Shown here: positions 10,578-21,596 of the stretch, one piece after another
How the letters are laid out: every line of letters begins with the position of its first letter
Position numbering within the stretch: the stretch's first letter is position 1
Origin: Artemia franciscana
Taxonomy: Eukaryota > Arthropoda > Branchiopoda > Anostraca > Artemiidae
Assembly: GCF_032884065.1 (NCBI RefSeq)
Contig: NC_088883.1
Coordinates: 23,927,637-23,991,636, forward strand
Length of the DNA: 64,000 bases
Reading direction: 5' to 3'
Notes under the pieces: generated by a model
Database searches by the model: none
What the model was told of the DNA's origin: nothing
The model's input: only the letters and a program-made list of their open reading frames with translations
Program-made: the position numbers and the translations under genes

Positions 10578-11466
10578 TGAACTTAACTACTCTTCCAGAC
10601 TGAGTTTTATACAGGATATCACCTTTACTGGACCAAACATTACGTAAACCAAGCTTTGACTTGGCATATGAAAGAAGCTGTAAGCGTGGTTTTGTGAGCA
10701 TCTCAGAAAATAGTGTCCCAGATCCTTTCAAATCCTTCTTTTGTCTGAGAAGCAGTTGGCGAATTCGTAAATAGCAAAATTCCACAACTACGGGTCTGGG
10801 TTCGGCAGATGGTTTGCCAATTCTTTTGGCTGATACAACATCAGACTGGGTAATTGGTATGCCAGGAAATTTCACAGCACATAGTGACATGAACTGACTT
10901 TCAGTGTTTTCAATGGGGGCATCTTCTTTCACCCCAAAGACAATAATTTGGTTGCTCAAAGCCTGCTGTTCAAAACGATCATTTAATCTTGCCAGGTTAG
11001 ACTGGATAGGCTTGAAAGAGCTCTCAAGGTCTTTCATTGATGACCCTAGAGTAGTCAAAGAAGATTCAATTGAAGATATGCGTTTATTATAGCTTTCAAG
11101 GGTCTTATCAACTAGACTACTAAGATCTAGACTGAGGCCAGCATACACATCCTGCTTGATTGCATCCAGCTTATCTGAAGAAATAGTGGCATCATGTTGA
11201 ATGAATGCCTGTTCCTCTTTCATTTTGGTCACAGCCTCATCTACCTGGGTAGAGATCTTGGCCAATATGAGGTCATCAAGTAACCCTTTCACTGAAGATT
11301 TAAGGCTGTCAGGATGCAGTGAATCTGCTAACATTTTGTGTTTAATTTTTATATTATTCATGTGGCTAGTCAGGATGAGTATTTGCTCTGAGACAGATTC
11401 TGATCCAGAGAATTGGAGTGAGCTGTCTGACCTAAGTTCACGGGGTGGCTTGATTTGACCTTTCAT
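10531..11466 (-). CDS. LINE ORF1: coiled-coil RNA-binding protein
   Basis: 311 codons, uninterrupted. ORF1 proteins of this kind bind element RNA and act as nucleic-acid chaperones in the retrotransposition particle. Residues about 70-170 are rich in heptad-like Leu/Ile/Val with Lys/Glu/Ser and should form a coiled coil. From about 172 (NQIIVFGVKE) to 245 the pattern fits an RRM-like fold, with VVSAKRIGK and PVVVEF as likely strands, followed by a C-terminal domain with ending KSKLGLRNVW. This layout matches ORF1 proteins of L1 and several CR1/Jockey-group elements. The ATG at 11466 follows a leader without long open frames. Unlike many arthropod ORF1 proteins it has no CCHC zinc knuckles. 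Confidence 0.75.
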   Translation of the reverse strand: MKGQIKPPRELRSDSSLQFSGSESVSEQILILTSHMNNIKIKHKMLADSLHPDSLKSSVKGLLDDLILAKISTQVDEAVTKMKEEQAFIQHDATISSDKLDAIKQDVYAGLSLDLSSLVDKTLESYNKRISSIESSLTTLGSSMKDLESSFKPIQSNLARLNDRFEQQALSNQIIVFGVKEDAPIENTESQFMSLCAVKFPGIPITQSDVVSAKRIGKPSAEPRPVVVEFCYLRIRQLLLRQKKDLKGSGTLFSEMLTKPRLQLLSYAKSKLGLRNVWSSKGDILYKTQSGRVVKFSDQDEIDLCAANAEN

Positions 11467-11750
11467 TACTTACTTAATGTGAACAACAAGACAGGTACAG
11501 AGTAAGCAGTAGTATATGGCAGGCTGGGTATAAGGCAGGATATGGTTCACAATCTAGCAGCAAATTTCAAATAACAAAGCAGGAGCAAATTAAAATTAGC
11601 ATAGGTCTCACCTGATGAGTCCCCTCTTACACCCCAGGGGTAGGGGCTGCTAAGTATGCCTGCCTTTACCCACTGGTAGGCAGGCAGAACCAGTACTTCG
11701 GGCTGCTTAAAGCGTTGTTGGTAATGCCACAAGACTTCAGATTACTCCAG
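11467..11750 (-). other. LINE 5' leader (approximate) with hairpin
   Basis: Upstream of ORF1. It contains a perfect 9-bp inverted repeat TGCCTGCCT / AGGCAGGCA at 11657-11686 and a GC-rich block just beside it. The composition changes near 11750, which I take as the approximate 5' end of the element; the boundary is not certain. Confidence 0.45.
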
Positions 11751-12480
11751 TTAATATTAACACGTCTTTTCAATTTTTAAATTTGGCGTCTTTTCAAATA
11801 TTTCTTGGTATCAACACTGGTACCAAAAAATAGACTAATAATGTAAAACATACATGTGGGAATCTTCAAAAATTTGCCCTTCCTCGAACTAGCAGTAGCA
11901 GGATTTTAAAAATCGTCAACAGAACAGACCACCAATTTTATATGTTTAAAAATTCTTCTTCATAAAAAAATTGGAATCATTGGACAAATGTCCGTTTTCC
12001 AAGAGCCACACCATCAATACGAAACAAACTGAAAGTAGATGGTGAAACGGATGCCTCTGTGACGCCACAGCGGGATGGCGCCATCCTATATGGCGGGATG
12101 GCATACAAGAATCGCATGTCACCGGCTAAAGGCTTGTTTTTGTAGACAATGAAAGACAACATTAAAAATAGAAAGAAACTAATTAGATTGTTTTTAATCA
12201 TATGAGGCAACTGCTTACCATATTCAATTCTTTCAGTAGTTTTGTCTTCAGTTCAAAACAGTGTGCTTTTTTTTGTGTGTCAAACTAAGTTGATGGTTCC
12301 ATGCGTCTGAGTAGGGTGTTGCCTCTGAAATTTATAAAATCTAAACCTTCTGGCTTTGCTCTATTCTTTGAAGATTAGTAACAGCTACCCTCTTTTCAGT
12401 TAAGATTAACTAAACAATTTCCTGACGGTTAGATATTTGTCGATTACCTAATGGTGGTTGAAACTTGTATAAGAAACTTA
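11751..12480. other. No recognisable feature
   Basis: The 77-codon frame at 11977-12210 (minus) is not recognised. A short inverted motif (GGATGGCGCCATCC) lies near 12073. Confidence 0.4.
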
Positions 12481-12549
12481 TCAAGCAACCCTATGAGTAC
12501 CCTCAACATTATTGGAGATGGTATCTCAGACTTAGACAAGAGGGTAAAC

Positions 12550-13480
12550 CCCTCAAGTCCCTGATAATGGAATATGTTTCCTTAAGTACTCGCCTATTTT
12601 CTTAATCATATCCTTCCTTAAAAACCTTATTCCTATCCTCATTAAAATGAATTTAGAGCCCCCTTCCCATTGATTAAGGATCTCCAAGGATTTCAATATA
12701 CTCCCATCAAATATACTTGTCCAGTTTGGCACCCTGGTCACTCCCGTGAAGGATCAGAAAAAAATTGAATCTATCCAAATAAGAGCTCTACGAATAGTTT
12801 TCAAAGAGGGTAAGAAGCCCTACTCTCTACGTCTAAGAAAAACTAGGCTGGAAACTCTAGAGGGCAGGAGGGTTACGTTGCGCCTCCGTTTTGCAAAGAA
12901 TGCAATAGCAAACCCTACAACAAAAGGATTTTCCCAAAACATAACTGCCCATCCAGATTCCAACCGCTTCGAGCTGTTTCTAAACCCATTTCTATTTTGT
13001 CTCTCATTCGCTAATTTACCTCATAATACGATAAAAAAAAGAAGCTTTGTCCCCTTCATTACAGAAAAAATAAACGAACAATTCGGCTAGTTTCCCTTTT
13101 TTTTTTATTTGATGGTGGTATTGCCAGGGTTTTGGCATTTATTCGTTTTTTTTAACCCCCCCCCCCTCTTTTTTTATAGTGTCCATTCAAGCTTTTTTAC
13201 AAGTATTTATTTTTTTAGTTTAGTTTGACTATTTTTTATCTTCTCAACTTTTTAGTTGACATTTCCAGTTAAATAATTGATTTGTGAATGATTATTCACT
13301 CTGATCTTTTTTGGCATTCTTTGCCAGTTTCCAGGTTGTTTTTTTATATGATATTTTTAATTGGGATTTCTCCAAAATTCGAATCTGATTCTTCGGGGGA
13401 TGTGATAGCCATTTTTTGAAATGAATATCTTTTCCTATCTTATGAAGTAAAAATTAATATTAGTTAATACGATGGTCTTT
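12550..13480 (+). mobile_element. 5'-truncated LINE: C-terminal fragment plus 3' UTR
   Basis: The frame 12746-13090 reads KIESIQIRALRIVF, then LETLEGRRVTLRLRFAKNAIANP, then SFVPFITEKINE, which is the typical extreme C-terminus downstream of the reverse transcriptase of non-LTR elements. Upstream (12700-12745) a CPVWHPG motif is visible in a shifted frame, so the coding part is damaged. A T- and C-rich 3' UTR runs to roughly 13480. It is a different family from the LINE at 6.1-11.7 kb. The 5' edge is uncertain. Confidence 0.65.
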
Positions 13481-14182
13481 TATCATAGATTCCTTTAAGA
13501 TTATACAACAAATTTAAAAACATTATTCAGATTATATTTTTAAGTTCCTAAATATATCCCCCCCCCATTATCTCCAAAAATTCCTCTTATATGTAAAATT
13601 GAACGGACATAAAAAAAAAGTACGACAAACAAAAGCAATGACGAAAAGTAAGAATTTTTGAATGGAAAAATATGGGGTGTAATCATATAATTTTTTTTAA
13701 TGTTTATTTAATTTTATTCCTTTTCGTGTTTCTGGGGCTCAGTTATCGTTCAAGGCTAGGATTAATGTTAATACTGCAAATTTTGCCACCAGAAGGAAAG
13801 ACTGAGGATGAGGCAGCCCCCCTTCTTCCGGGGGGAGGGGAATAAACCCGATTCAATTGTATAAATAGTTCTGGTATCACAATATGTTTAGTTTATATTT
13901 CGCCACAAAAAAGACCGTATCGGAAAGAGAACACGAAGAGTCTGGTTGGAAAAAGAAAGAAGAAAAAAAAAAAGCTGATTCTGAGAATGGTAGGTTAACT
14001 TAAATGGTGAAATTAATGCTTAAAATAACGATGAAATTCAATTAAATTATGCATCAATTCCAGCTACTGCACTAGCAGTCAATGGTAAGTACGGTATCAG
14101 AACATATTGGCAATCAGAACGTAAAGCTAGCGTGAAACGATAAAAGAAAAATTAATCCAGAGAGGAGAAAGATACTTATACT
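13481..14182. other. No recognisable feature
   Basis: AT-rich DNA with short C and A runs; no supported gene. Confidence 0.4.
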
Positions 14183-14582
14183 ATGCCAGAATCGGGATTA
14201 CTGCCAGGTGATTTGGCAAGGATAGTAAACGAGGCGAATTTAATTTTGTGTTTGGAGCTAGTCCCAGTAATTGATTATTCTTTGGTGAATATTCCCTGGG
14301 ATTTAAAAGACCTTAACTTAGAGGTTCTTAATGCATTGGATTCCAATACCCACCCCAACCTCTTCTATTAGAAATTAGCTTTTAGAGCAAGGCTTGAAGC
14401 AGGATAATTTTATGCATAAATCAGATTTCTTCTTACTGCTAAACGTTATATACCTAGTAAATAGTCAAAAGAGGATAATAGAACTTTACAAAGCATTTTT
14501 CGAAGACTATGTAGTTTCTAGCTTACATAAATTAGAGAAAATAAATGACCAGGTTGAACTCATGAGAAGCTTAGTTAGATGA
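14183..14582 (+). pseudogene. Unrecognised coding-like pair of short frames
   Basis: Two adjacent 62-codon frames (14183-14371 and 14394-14582), offset by one base, have an amino-acid mix unlike the random frames nearby: the first contains LCLELVPVIDYSL and IPWDLKDLNLEVLNALDS; the second FFEDYVVSSLHKLEKINDQ. They could be one coding unit carrying a frameshift, or two exons. I do not recognise the family and propose no function. Confidence 0.3.
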
Positions 14583-15054
14583 TGTATGTACTTCCTCATT
14601 TCTTGGATCAAATGCAGTTAATTTTTCGGCAAGAACTCTAACGATACAAGAACATTCAGTGTTAGAAAAAGGTCCTAAATTTTGTTTTGAACCTGAAAAA
14701 GTCCCCGTGGAATATCTCATTAACAGAAACATCTTTACACAGAAACGAAAGCCAACTAAAAGGTGTTAGCTTAGTAAGAGCTTCTACTGTTAAAACCCTT
14801 TAAAATTTTTGCATTGAAACTGGAGATTTCTAATAAATCCATCAAACACAGACAAATTCTTAGAAACCAAAAATGGTTTTAATCGTTTCTTTGTAGTATT
14901 TTTGCTGATGAGTCACTGTACGTGTGACTAAAATATTCAGTATTTTTTTTTGTAAATTATCACTATCTAATAAATGGATTTGTGTCTATTTAAACTTTTA
15001 TTTATCATGATACGTAGGACAACGGGATCGATTGTAAGAACAAATTAAATAAAA

Positions 15055-15290
15055 AAAACAAGTAGTTTTAACTGAAAGTAAGGAACAACATCAAACAGAA
15101 AATATTACGTACATGAGGGGGTTTGCCCGTTCCTCAATACCTTGCTCTTTACGCTAAAGTTTTTTTTTTACTTTTGAAAATGCTTATTATTCTAATTAAA
15201 CGGCACTTTTGTTTCAGAAGACATTTTAAAAAATTGGGACAAAAAGTAAAACTTCATTGTAAAGAGCGAGCTATTGAGGAGGGGGACCCC
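15055..15290 (+). repeat. Family L palindrome, isolated
   Basis: One palindromic module of family L: ACTGAAAGTAAGGAACAACAT at the left, CCTTGCTCTTTACGCTAAAG in the middle, and an inverted version (GTAAAGAGCGAG, then GAGGAGGGGGACCCCC) at the right. The rest of L is not present here. Confidence 0.75.
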
Positions 15291-16045
15291 CTATACTGTA
15301 AGTATGTAGTAAAATAAAATAAAAGGACAGGCAGGGTTTGGAATAGGTCGTAATGCTATACATAAGGCCCTAGTCCTTCAGGCACTAGATAATATGTAAA
15401 AGGGTAAGGTAAGCTGTTCATTAAATAATTGGGAGTAATATTACGTAAAACGTAAGGTAAAGACGACTGAAAAAGCATGTAAAAGAGAGTATGACTTTAA
15501 AAAGCACAATCTTTCTGGTTTGCGAATATTTTAATAAAGTGACAAAGAAAATTTTATTATACAAGCAATAAAGAAATCACCAAATAGAGGATAAGCTATG
15601 AACTCCAACAGAAAATATTTTTAACTAAAATATGTTTAAGTCGATGAAAAAAGATTACATCAACTTGTTGTCAGTGAATTCGCCCAAGTTAGTAAAAACA
15701 CAATGTTCCCTTGTATTATATAGGGTTGGAACTTGTAGTTTTGGTCAACTAGCAATAAAAACCAAGCTGTTGATTAAAATAAAAATACGAAAACAATGCT
15801 GATAATACATACAATAAACTTGTCAACGACAAATAAATCCAATAACGCTGAAAAGAAAAACAACATTTGAGACAAAAATAAAAGTTAAAAAACAAAGTGA
15901 AAAAGAGAACAGTTTAGAAAATATAGTTTTTAGGTGTCATGTAGTCTTGAATATGCTGTCAAATTCAATTGCAAAAATCTCATGTTCTACAGTGCGATAT
16001 CACTAACAGGATTTGTTCTCCTTGTGTAATTTTTTTTGTTGAATA

Positions 16046-16130
16046 AATTTTACATTATTTCAGTTATCCCTGTTGGAGCTTTTACAACAATGATAGCACT
16101 AGTATTTATATACTGTCGATGAAGATTTTC
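16046..16130 (+). pseudogene. Inverted relic of the zinc-finger exon 3 start
   Basis: On the plus strand a stretch reading AATTTTACATTATTTCAG then TTATCCCTGTTGGAGC matches the intron end, acceptor and first exon bases of zinc-finger exon 3 (minus strand at 18338), but in the opposite orientation. Similarity fades after about 60 bases and no finger motifs remain. The matching relic in copy B is at 33993-34080. Confidence 0.6.
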
Positions 16131-16625
16131 TATTGTAGTAGGCTACCTGAAAAACCTGAGTTTTTCATAATCCAATATACACAAAATTCATTAAGGGATT
16201 CTGATAAGATATTAACAAACCAATAAATCTTGTATAATAACTTTATAAAACAAATGCTTTAACTAGCAGTTATACAGATAGTGATTATGAGCAAGAGATG
16301 ACTTGATCAGATATAGTTGAACAACCTGAACCATTAAGCCCCCTCTTTCAGACAAATCTTCCAGTCCGCCAACTTTGTTATGACTTGTCTCTTCAGACAA
16401 GAGAGCAAAAAACAATGTTTATATTTCCTACAGCTTTCTTCAGTGTGTTGAGTCTTACTTGTTATGCAAGTCGTTCTAGAACTTATTTGTACGTAATACG
16501 ATTTACGTTTTGCCGATGGGAACAAGGCTAGCGAGAGCTCCCAAAACACCTAGTTTTTTATTTCCATAACCTAAATGAAAGCAAAATCCCCCCTCCCGAT
16601 CTTCTAAGACGGTTGTTTTGATACG

Positions 16626-16705
16626 ATTACCCCTGAGAAAGAAAGAAATAAAAATAAACAAGTATCCGTGATCTTTCTTTCAGCAAGAATTACAAAATTT
16701 GAAAA
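16626..16705 (+). repeat. Family L internal fragment in gene A 3' flank
   Basis: Reads GATACGATTACCCCTGAGAA, then ATCTTTCTTTCAGCAAGAAT; this is the interior of family L (compare 49945-50030). The corresponding piece lies below gene B at about 34550-34610, so it predates the duplication. A possible polyadenylation signal for gene A (AATAAA on the minus strand) is near 16557. Confidence 0.55.
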
Positions 16706-16773
16706 CTTTTGTAGACGTAATCACTATTTACAAAAATTACTTACTATGAAAAGAAATAAGATATTTTTCCTTA

Positions 16774-18338
16774 TTATACATCAGGGTTTTCGTCAGTATG
16801 AATTTTTTGATGACGAGATAAACTGGAATTTGAAGCAAAGTATCTCTTACAAATATCGCATTGATAACATTTTTCTCCAGTATGAGTTTTTTTATGATAA
16901 GATAAACCAGAGGCTGAAGTGAAACCTTTCTTACATATATCACATTCAAAAGGCTTTTCTCCAGTATGAGTTAATTGATGATCTGAAAGATGGCTTTTTC
17001 GGTAGAATGTTTTGTCACATATATCACATTTAAAAGGTTTTTCTCCTGTATGCGTTTTTTGATGTTGATATAAACCAGAACTTGAAGTAAAACCTTTCTT
17101 ACATAAAACACATTCGAAAAGTTTTACTTCAGCAGGCTTTTTTTCAGCATGAATTCTTTGATGACTAGATAAACTGGAATTTGAAGCAAAACATTTCTTA
17201 CAAATATCACATTGATAAGGTTTTTCTCCAGTATGAGTTCTTTTGTGATAAGAAAACCCAGGAATAGAAGTAAAACCTTTCTTACATATATCACATTCGA
17301 AAAGTTTTACTCCAGTATGTGTTCTTTGATGATTTGAAAGGATGCTTTTTTGGCCGAAGGTTTTGTCACATATATCACATTTGAAAGGTTTTTCCCCAGT
17401 ATGCGTTCTCTGATGATAAGATAAACTAGACCTTGAGGTAAAACCTATCTTACATATATCACATTCAAAAGGCTTTTCTCCAGTATGAGTTATTTGATGA
17501 TCTGAAAGATGGCTTTTTCGGCCGAATGTTTTGTCACATATATCACACTTGAAAGGTTTTTCTCCAGTATGCGTTCTTTGATGATTCGATAGGGTGCTTT
17601 TTCGGCCGAATGTTTTGTCACATATATCACATTTGAAAGGTTTTTCTCCAGTATGCGTTTTCTGATGATAAGATAAAAAATAACTTGAAATAAAACCTTT
17701 TTTACATTTATCACATTCAAAAGGTCTTTCTCCAGTATGAGTTTTTTGATGATTCAAAAGGGTGCTTTTGCGGCAGAACGTTTTGTCACATATTTCACAT
17801 TTGAAAGGTTTTTCTCCAGTGTGCGTTCTTTGATGTTGAAATAGAGCGGTTTTTTGGCAGAATGTTTTGTCACATATATCACATCTGAAAGGTTTTTCCC
17901 CAGTATGAGTTCTATGATGATTCGAAAGGGTACTTTTTTGGCAGAATGTTCTGTCACATATGTCACATTTGAAAGATTTTTCTTCGGTATGTATTCTTTG
18001 ATGATGCGATAAGGCACTTTTTTGGCAAAAGGTTTCGTCACCTATATCAAATTTGAAAGGTTTTTCCCTGGTATGAGTTATCTGATGATGAGATAAACCA
18101 GTACTTGAAGGAATACTTTTCCTACATATATCACATTCAAAATATTTTTCTCCTGTGCGAGAAATCTCCTGTTTTTCCGTATCATTTTCAGCAAATACAC
18201 AAATGTGGCTTGCCCTTTCATAATGACAATTCAAATTGAGTTCTTTTTTTAGACATATTTTTGTCAGACTTGGGCTGCTAGGTAATCCAGATCCTTGTTT
18301 GCAGGCATCATTGTCATAGAACACTCCAACAGGGAGAA
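16774..18338 (-). CDS. C2H2 zinc-finger protein A, exon 3 (16 fingers)
   Basis: Last coding exon of a predicted 594-aa, three-exon gene, a presumed sequence-specific nuclear DNA-binding protein. The open frame runs on to 18366, but the first bases there are intron: TTTTACATTATTTTAG is a clear acceptor, and starting at 18338 gives phase 1, matching exon 2. Sixteen C-x2-C-x12-H-x3-H fingers occupy about residues 140-588, joined mostly by TGEKP linkers. Finger 2 has lost both cysteines. Two types occur: CDICDKTF.xKS.L and CDICKKGF.S..L. Fingers 13-16 follow an AEKKPAEVK linker where the array once seems to have ended; 15-16 resemble 11-12, implying an added block. No KRAB or ZAD domain is seen. 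Frame fully open; target unknown. Confidence 0.9.
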
Positions 18339-18694
18339 CTAAAATAATGTAAAATTGATTCAACATAAATCACAAAACCTCTTTTTTTTTACTTGGTACA
18401 CAACTCAGCTTTTAAGATTTTGGCCATACACATTTACAATAAAATTAATTATAATAACTCTTACTTTGGTACAAACGTTATAAAAGTCTAATTTGAGGCA
18501 TAAGTCTTAGGTATGTATCTTGATAGGTGAGTAGGAAATCTGATGTGACTTCGCAACCCTTTATCATCAAAAATATGTTACCTAATGATTTTGCAAAATC
18601 AAGACATTTCCGGCATTCAAAGATGCAATATATATACAATTTTCATCTGTCTTTCAAAGCCAATGGCTTCATATGGTCAAGAAGGCTTTAAGAA
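18339..18694 (-). other. Gene A intron 2, 3' part
   Basis: Intron DNA next to exon 3, alignable to about 37806-38450 in copy B; the RTE-like LINE of copy B is absent here. Confidence 0.7.
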
Positions 18695-20692
18695 AAACAA
18701 GAGCTAAGAGCTCATATGGCACTTGTGACGAAGTCGGAAGAGCCAAGAACCAAGAGCTCATATGGTATGAGCTCTAGCAAAATTCTAAGAATCAACAGAT
18801 TGAATTAAAAGGAAAATCAGAGGCTTAATGCCGGTCGGGATTTAAAATAAGAGCTCTGAGACACGAGGTCTTTCTAAATATCAAAATTCATTAAGATTAG
18901 ATAACCATTCGTAAGTAAAAGATACCTCATTTTTTTCTAATTTTTCCTCTCCTTTCAGTCCCTCAGACGGTCGAATCGGGGAAAACGACACTTATTAAGT
19001 CAATTTGTGCAGGTCCCTGACACGCCTACCAATTTTCATCATCTTAGCACGTCCGGAAGCTCCTAACTCGCCAAAGCACTGGACCCCCCCCCCCCAAAGA
19101 GAGCAGATCTATTTCAGTTACGTCAATCACGTATCTACGACACGTGCTTATTCTTCTCATCAAGTTTCATCCTAATCTCTCCACTCTAAGCGTTTTCCAA
19201 GATTTCCGGTTTCCCATACAACTCCCCCCAATGTCACAAGATCTGGTTGGGATTTAAAATAAAAGCTCTGAGACATGAGTACCTTCTAAATAATAAATCT
19301 CATTAAGATCCAGTCACCCGTTTGTATGTTAAAATATCTCAATATTTCTAATTTTTCCGAGTTAACACTCTCCCCCCAAATCCCCCAAAGTGAGCAGATT
19401 GTCCGGTTATGTCTATCATGTATCAAGGATTGGTAGTTATTCTTCCCACCAAGTTTCATTCCGATCTCTCCACTCTAAGCTTTTTCCAAGATTTCCCGTT
19501 TCCCCTCCAACTCCCCCCAATATCACCGGATGCGGTCAGGATTTATAATAAGAGCTCTGAGACATGAGATCCTTCTAAATATCAAATTTCATTAAGATCC
19601 GATCACAATTTCGTAAGTTACAAAATATCTCATTTTTTCAATTCTTCCTCTCCCTCCAGCCCCCCAGATGGTCTAATTGGGGAAACGACTGTTATCAAGT
19701 CAACTTGTGCACATCCCTGACATGCCTACCAATTTTAATCGTTCTAGCGCCTCCAGAAGCACCGAACTTGCCAAAGCACTGGAAATACACCCCAAAATTC
19801 CCCCAAAGAGAGAGGATCCGGTCCAGTTATGTCAATCACGTATCTAAAACTTGTGCCTATTCTTCCCATCAAGTTTCATCCCAATCTCTCCACTTTCCAT
19901 TTTCCAAGATTTCCGTTCCCCCCCTCCACCCCTCTTTGTCCCCAGATCCGGTTCGAATTAAAAATTAAGCATCTGAGACATAAGATCTTTCTATATATGA
20001 AGTTTCATTAAGATCCGATCACCCATTCGTAAGATAAAGATACCTCGGTTTTCACGATTTCTCATCCCTCCAGCCCCCCCCCCCCCCCAGATGGTCGAAT
20101 CAGGGAAACGACTGTTATCAAGTCAATTTGAGGAGGTCCCTGACATGCCTACCAATTCTCATCGTCCTAGCACGTTCAGAAGCACCGAACTCGCCAAAGC
20201 ACTCAAAATCCCCCCAACTCTTCCAAAGAGAGCGGACCCGGTCTAGTTATTTTAATCACGTATCTAGGACATACGCTTATTTTTCCCACCAGGTTTCCTT
20301 CCGATCTCTCCACTCTAAGTGTTTTCCAAGATTTCACCCCTCCAACTCCTCCCCCCCCTAATGTCACCAGGTCCGGTCGGGATTTAAATAAGAGCTGTGG
20401 AACACGATATACTTCTAAATATCAAACTTCATTAAGATCTGATCGCCTGTTCGTAAGTTAAAAATATCTCATTTTTCTAATTTTTCCGAATTAACCCCCC
20501 CCCCCCCAGATGGTCGAATCGGGGAAAGAATATTTCTAATTTAATCTGGTCTGGTTCCTGATACGCCTGCCAACTTTCATCGTCCTAATTCATCTGGAAG
20601 TGCCCAAACTAGCAAAACCAGAACCGACAGAGAGACAGACTGACAGAAATTGTGATTGGTATATGCCACTTTGTAAATACCAAGTGTCATAA
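18695..20692 (+). mobile_element. Family H element H1 (Helentron-like, non-autonomous)
   Basis: Starts AAACAAGAGCTAAGAGCTC, then TATGGCACTTGTGACGA; ends with a hairpin-forming CACTTTGTAAATACCAAGTG and TCATAA. A second hairpin, AGAGCTCATA-TGG-TATGAGCTCT, lies at 18753-18775. The core is a series of ~150-bp units paired into ~300-bp dimers (GATTTAAAATAAGAGCTCTG, then AAATTTCATTAAGATCCGATC, then CACGTATCTA, then AAGTTTCATCC). Subterminal inverted motifs, a terminal hairpin and a tandem core fit Helentron-associated elements of the DINE/pearl type. It has no coding capacity. It sits in intron 2 at a point where copy B also carries an H element (H2). Confidence 0.7.
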
Positions 20693-21596
20693 TCATTAAT
20701 AAAGATCAAATAAGTTTAATGTTAAAATAGAGCATTTTTTGAAGAAAACGATTAAAACTATGGAGTGGTATTAGCAATATTATTTAGTCATATTTATAGT
20801 TATTGTACACAGCTAAATCCAAAGACACCTGTAGCTAAAGCTTTGCACCTGAAACAATAGAAAATACCTCATATTCTTTAAATTGCACAAAAAAGCTCGG
20901 ACCAAATAAACTTAGTTGTTTTGTTTAGCGGTTTAATTGGGATACAAAACTTTTTGTGTCCTAATAATCAAAACCATCTAGAGCTATTATTTACTTAAAT
21001 AATTGTTTTTAAATGCACGCACTGGACTCAGATGCAAAAAAAAAACAATCTTTCAGACCCTGACATAATGCCAAAGGAATTGTAAGATATGCATTTTTAT
21101 TCATCCGTTCGAGAATTCCAAGTTCAACCTTAGCTGTTCACGAGACAGAAATGACGTCAGAGGTTGGTAGGATTTTTACTTGAAACATTTTCTATTAGTT
21201 GTTAAAGAAGTTACACCTGCTAATCCTGGAAAATGCAAGATTACTATAAGTGACGTTCTATATAAACAAACAATTCAATTCTTTAGAAAATGAGGAAAAT
21301 GTGTGAAAAAATATACAGAGAACAAAAAGAGAAAGCTATTACGAAAGGCGGAGCACCTTCCAGGGTTTATAAATAAGATTTGAATAAAGTGGAGTAAATC
21401 TCATTAATTTTGTTATTCGCCCAGTGGCCTATGAGGTTTCAGTTAACATATTGCCAGATAAATATTTTTGCATATCTCTTACGTATTACATTCGGGAAAC
21501 TTAATATTGAGCAGATAAACCAAGTAAGAGGGATGCTCAAAGACATATTATGGACATACAAATATACAGAAGAAGATGAGAACATCTGAATCATAC
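20693..21596 (-). other. Gene A intron 2, 5' part
   Basis: Intron DNA. From about 20960 on it aligns with 41590-42131 of copy B; about 270 bp next to H1 have no counterpart there. Confidence 0.6.

Larger units (their letters stand above)
6085..11745 (-). mobile_element. Full-length CR1/L2-type LINE
   Basis: From 5' to 3' on the minus strand: 5' leader (about 11745-11467), ORF1 (11466-10531), a repeat-filled spacer (10530-9406), ORF2 with endonuclease and reverse transcriptase (9405-6310), and a 3' UTR ending in five AATC/GATT units at 6086-6108. Both main ORFs are open without interruption. A tetranucleotide tail in place of poly(A) and the RT motifs point to the CR1/L2/Daphne part of the Jockey superfamily. 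The 3' end is set by the tail; the 5' end is an estimate. Confidence 0.85.

Noticed and set aside
11600-11700. CTGATGAGTCCC on the plus strand, resembling a hammerhead ribozyme core, in the LINE leader
   Set aside because: The stem II partner is imperfect, and the essential GAAA after stem II is absent (GCTAAGT instead). No cleavage-site stem could be drawn.
18339-18366. ATG at 18366 as the start of the gene A zinc-finger protein
   Set aside because: These bases are the intron polypyrimidine tract and acceptor, and exon 2 joins in phase at 18338. Likewise the ATG at 35898 in gene B.
19705-20361. Open frames in H1 (87, 60 and 77 codons) and similar ones in H2-H4
   Set aside because: They repeat with the tandem core units, differ between copies and contain no domain; a by-product of the repeat.
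18695-20692. Core units of family H taken as a centromere-type satellite array
   Set aside because: Only a few units per copy, always between the same element ends, so they are the inside of a mobile element here.
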